From: Leptofilum sp050292445
Lineage (GTDB): Bacteria; Chloroflexota; Anaerolineae; Promineifilales; Promineifilaceae
Length of the DNA stretch: 7,771 nt
Direction of reading: 5' to 3'
NCBI GenBank assembly: GCA_050292445.1
Contig: JBNKLQ010000278.1
Span: forward strand, 1 to 7,771
The translations under genes were made by a program, and so were the position numbers. Positions 6,992 to 7,771 of this stretch are shown here, in pieces; position 1 is the first letter of the stretch; every line of letters starts with the position of its first letter. The notes under the pieces are model-generated. The model was given only the letters and a program-made list of their open reading frames with translations, was not told the DNA's origin and searched no databases.

Positions 6992-7043
6992 AAAAAAGCC
7001 CAGAGAGCCTCGCTGTTCGGCACAACAGTGACCTCTGGGCTTT
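6992..7043 (-). terminator. Intrinsic terminator of the ankyrin gene, branched
   Basis: Perfect 11-bp arms AAAGCCCAGAG and CTCTGGGCTTT (6995-7005 and 7033-7043) enclose a second hairpin (7011-7017 with 7024-7030, one G-T pair, 6-base loop). On the minus strand the stem is followed by a T-run at 6997-6992, starting about 19 bases after the TAA of the ankyrin gene. Stop, GC-rich stem and T-run are in the correct order for rho-independent termination. Confidence 0.8.
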
Positions 7044-7061
7044 GGTTTAGGAGGGGAGTGT

Positions 7062-7613
7062 TTAGGAAAAGAGGCTAATTAACGCTTCGTCTTTGCGCAA
7101 CACAGCAATGTCGCGGGCAGTTTTGTTTTGGGAGTTGGTGGCGGTTTTATCTGCGCCACGGCCCAGGAGCCATTTTGCCATTTCGATACGGCCGTAACCC
7201 GCCGCAGCTAACAAAGGATGGTCTGGGCTTTGCGTATTGCCACGCTCTACCAACATCTCCACCAGTTCCACGCTGCCGCTGAGGGCGGCATGATACAGCA
7301 AAGAGATGCCATGCACGCCGTTGCCGTTCACCAACTCGGGTGACTCATCTAGAAAGGCAGCGACTTCACCCTTGAGGCCAAACATGGCGGCAGTGTAAAT
7401 GTTCATCGGCGCACCCTGTTCTAGCAGAAATTCGGCAATAGGCCGGTTGCCAACGTGGGAGGCGGCTTCCAGGGCAGTTTCATCGAACTCCTCGTATTTT
7501 TCGTTGAGCAGGCGGGGTTCTTCGGCCAGCAACTGATGGACGACTTCTAAATTGCTATGCGCGGGTAAGACAAAGTTGCGGATTTGTTCCTGGGTTAGTG
7601 GATCTGAACTCAT
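7062..7613 (-). CDS. Ankyrin-repeat domain protein
   Basis: This is a 183-residue protein with no signal peptide or membrane segment, so it is probably cytoplasmic. Residues about 1-40 form a helical N-cap or degenerate repeat (LEVVHQLLAEEPRLLN). Clear ankyrin repeats follow: 44-69 (DETALEAASHVGNRPIAEFLLEQGA), 70-95 (TAAMFGLKGEVAAFLDESPELVN), 103-127 (SLLYHAALSGSVELVEMLVERG) and 131-160 (LLAAAGYGRIEMAKWLLGRGA), with a C-terminal capping repeat (KTARDIAVLRKDEALISLF). Such proteins act as protein-binding scaffolds; the partner cannot be inferred. The frame also opens at TTG 7625, but ATG 7613 is preferred because GGAGG (7623-7619) lies 5 bases before it and would be inside the longer reading. 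It is followed by its own terminator, so it is not in an operon with the secreted proteins. Confidence 0.88.
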   Translation of the reverse strand: MSSDPLTQEQIRNFVLPAHSNLEVVHQLLAEEPRLLNEKYEEFDETALEAASHVGNRPIAEFLLEQGAPMNIYTAAMFGLKGEVAAFLDESPELVNGNGVHGISLLYHAALSGSVELVEMLVERGNTQSPDHPLLAAAGYGRIEMAKWLLGRGADKTATNSQNKTARDIAVLRKDEALISLFS

Positions 7614-7618
7614 ATTAT

Positions 7619-7623
7619 CCTCC
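7619..7623 (-). promoter_or_regulatory. Ribosome binding site deciding the ankyrin gene start
   Basis: GGAGG on the minus strand has a 5-base spacer (ATAAT) to the ATG at 7613. Four residues of the longer TTG-initiated frame would be encoded by this site itself, so the ATG start is favoured. No convincing -10/-35 pair was found in 7626-7721. Confidence 0.75.
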
Positions 7624-7721
7624 AAAGGTTGAAATTGACGTCTTGCCTGGCAATATTTCCCCGGAAACTTATCACAAGATGGACTATCTCAAGTTCTAGC
7701 TACATATCACTTTTGGAATTG

Positions 7722-7770
7722 GACACTGATGAACACTGGTTTACACAGATAAAAAACAAAAATCAGTGTC
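7722..7770. repeat. Imperfect inverted repeat at the right edge
   Basis: Nine-base arms GACACTGAT (7722-7730) and ATCAGTGTC (7762-7770) are exact reverse complements, separated by 31 bases. The spacer repeats ACACTG at 7733-7738 and has a related ACACAG at 7743-7748, then an A-rich run. It lies upstream of the ankyrin gene and may continue past the window. It could be a dispersed intergenic palindromic repeat unit, since similar ATCTGTG/ATCAGTG-type motifs recur in intergenic DNA of some environmental bacteria (general recollection, not verified here). Confidence 0.4.
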
Positions 7771-7771
7771 T

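Noticed and set aside
7614..7625. TTG start four codons upstream for the ankyrin protein
   Set aside because: These codons contain the GGAGG site that serves the ATG at 7613, so the shorter start is better supported.

Overview
The window holds three genes, all on the minus strand: an ankyrin-repeat protein at the right, a very large secreted composite protein in the middle, and a tandem paralogue of that protein running off the left edge. The organism is bacterial. The proline/threonine linkers of the PTPTDTPT type, the export signals and the modular secreted protein resemble what is common in Chloroflexota (Anaerolineae- or Caldilineae-like lineages). This assignment is an inference from style; there is no marker gene here.

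Layout in transcription order (right to left). (1) 7613-7062 encodes a 183-residue cytoplasmic ankyrin-repeat protein, followed by a branched intrinsic terminator. (2) A 326-base gap holds that terminator, then an AT-rich leader with a perfect 16-bp palindrome and a strong ribosome binding site. (3) 6735-2281 encodes a 1484-residue secreted protein. In order it has a Sec signal peptide, a lamin-tail-like beta domain, a di-heme cytochrome c peroxidase (MauG/CcpA-type) module with two CxxCH sites, a pectate-lyase-like beta-helix, a Cys-containing domain, a P/T linker, a DNRLRE/CBM96-like beta domain, a second P/T linker and a four-repeat propeller-like C-terminus. (4) A 370-base gap holds an 18-bp perfect-stem terminator and two tandem nested hairpins just ahead of the next gene. 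(5) 1910 to beyond base 1 encodes the paralogue. Its visible 636 residues match the signal peptide, lamin-tail-like and di-heme modules of the central protein almost collinearly, and reach the first residues of the beta-helix before the window ends.

The two large genes look like independently transcribed tandem duplicates, because a terminator and separate leaders lie between them. Both are predicted to be exported and to bind two c-type hemes outside the cytoplasm, in a peroxide-reduction or other extracellular redox role. The beta-helix, DNRLRE and propeller modules suggest attachment to a surface or polymer, but no substrate can be read from the sequence. The ankyrin gene has no visible functional link to them.

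Across all three genes the palindromic octamer ACGGCCGT occurs 13 times, in two reading frames and in unrelated domains. This resembles the highly iterated palindromes of cyanobacteria.
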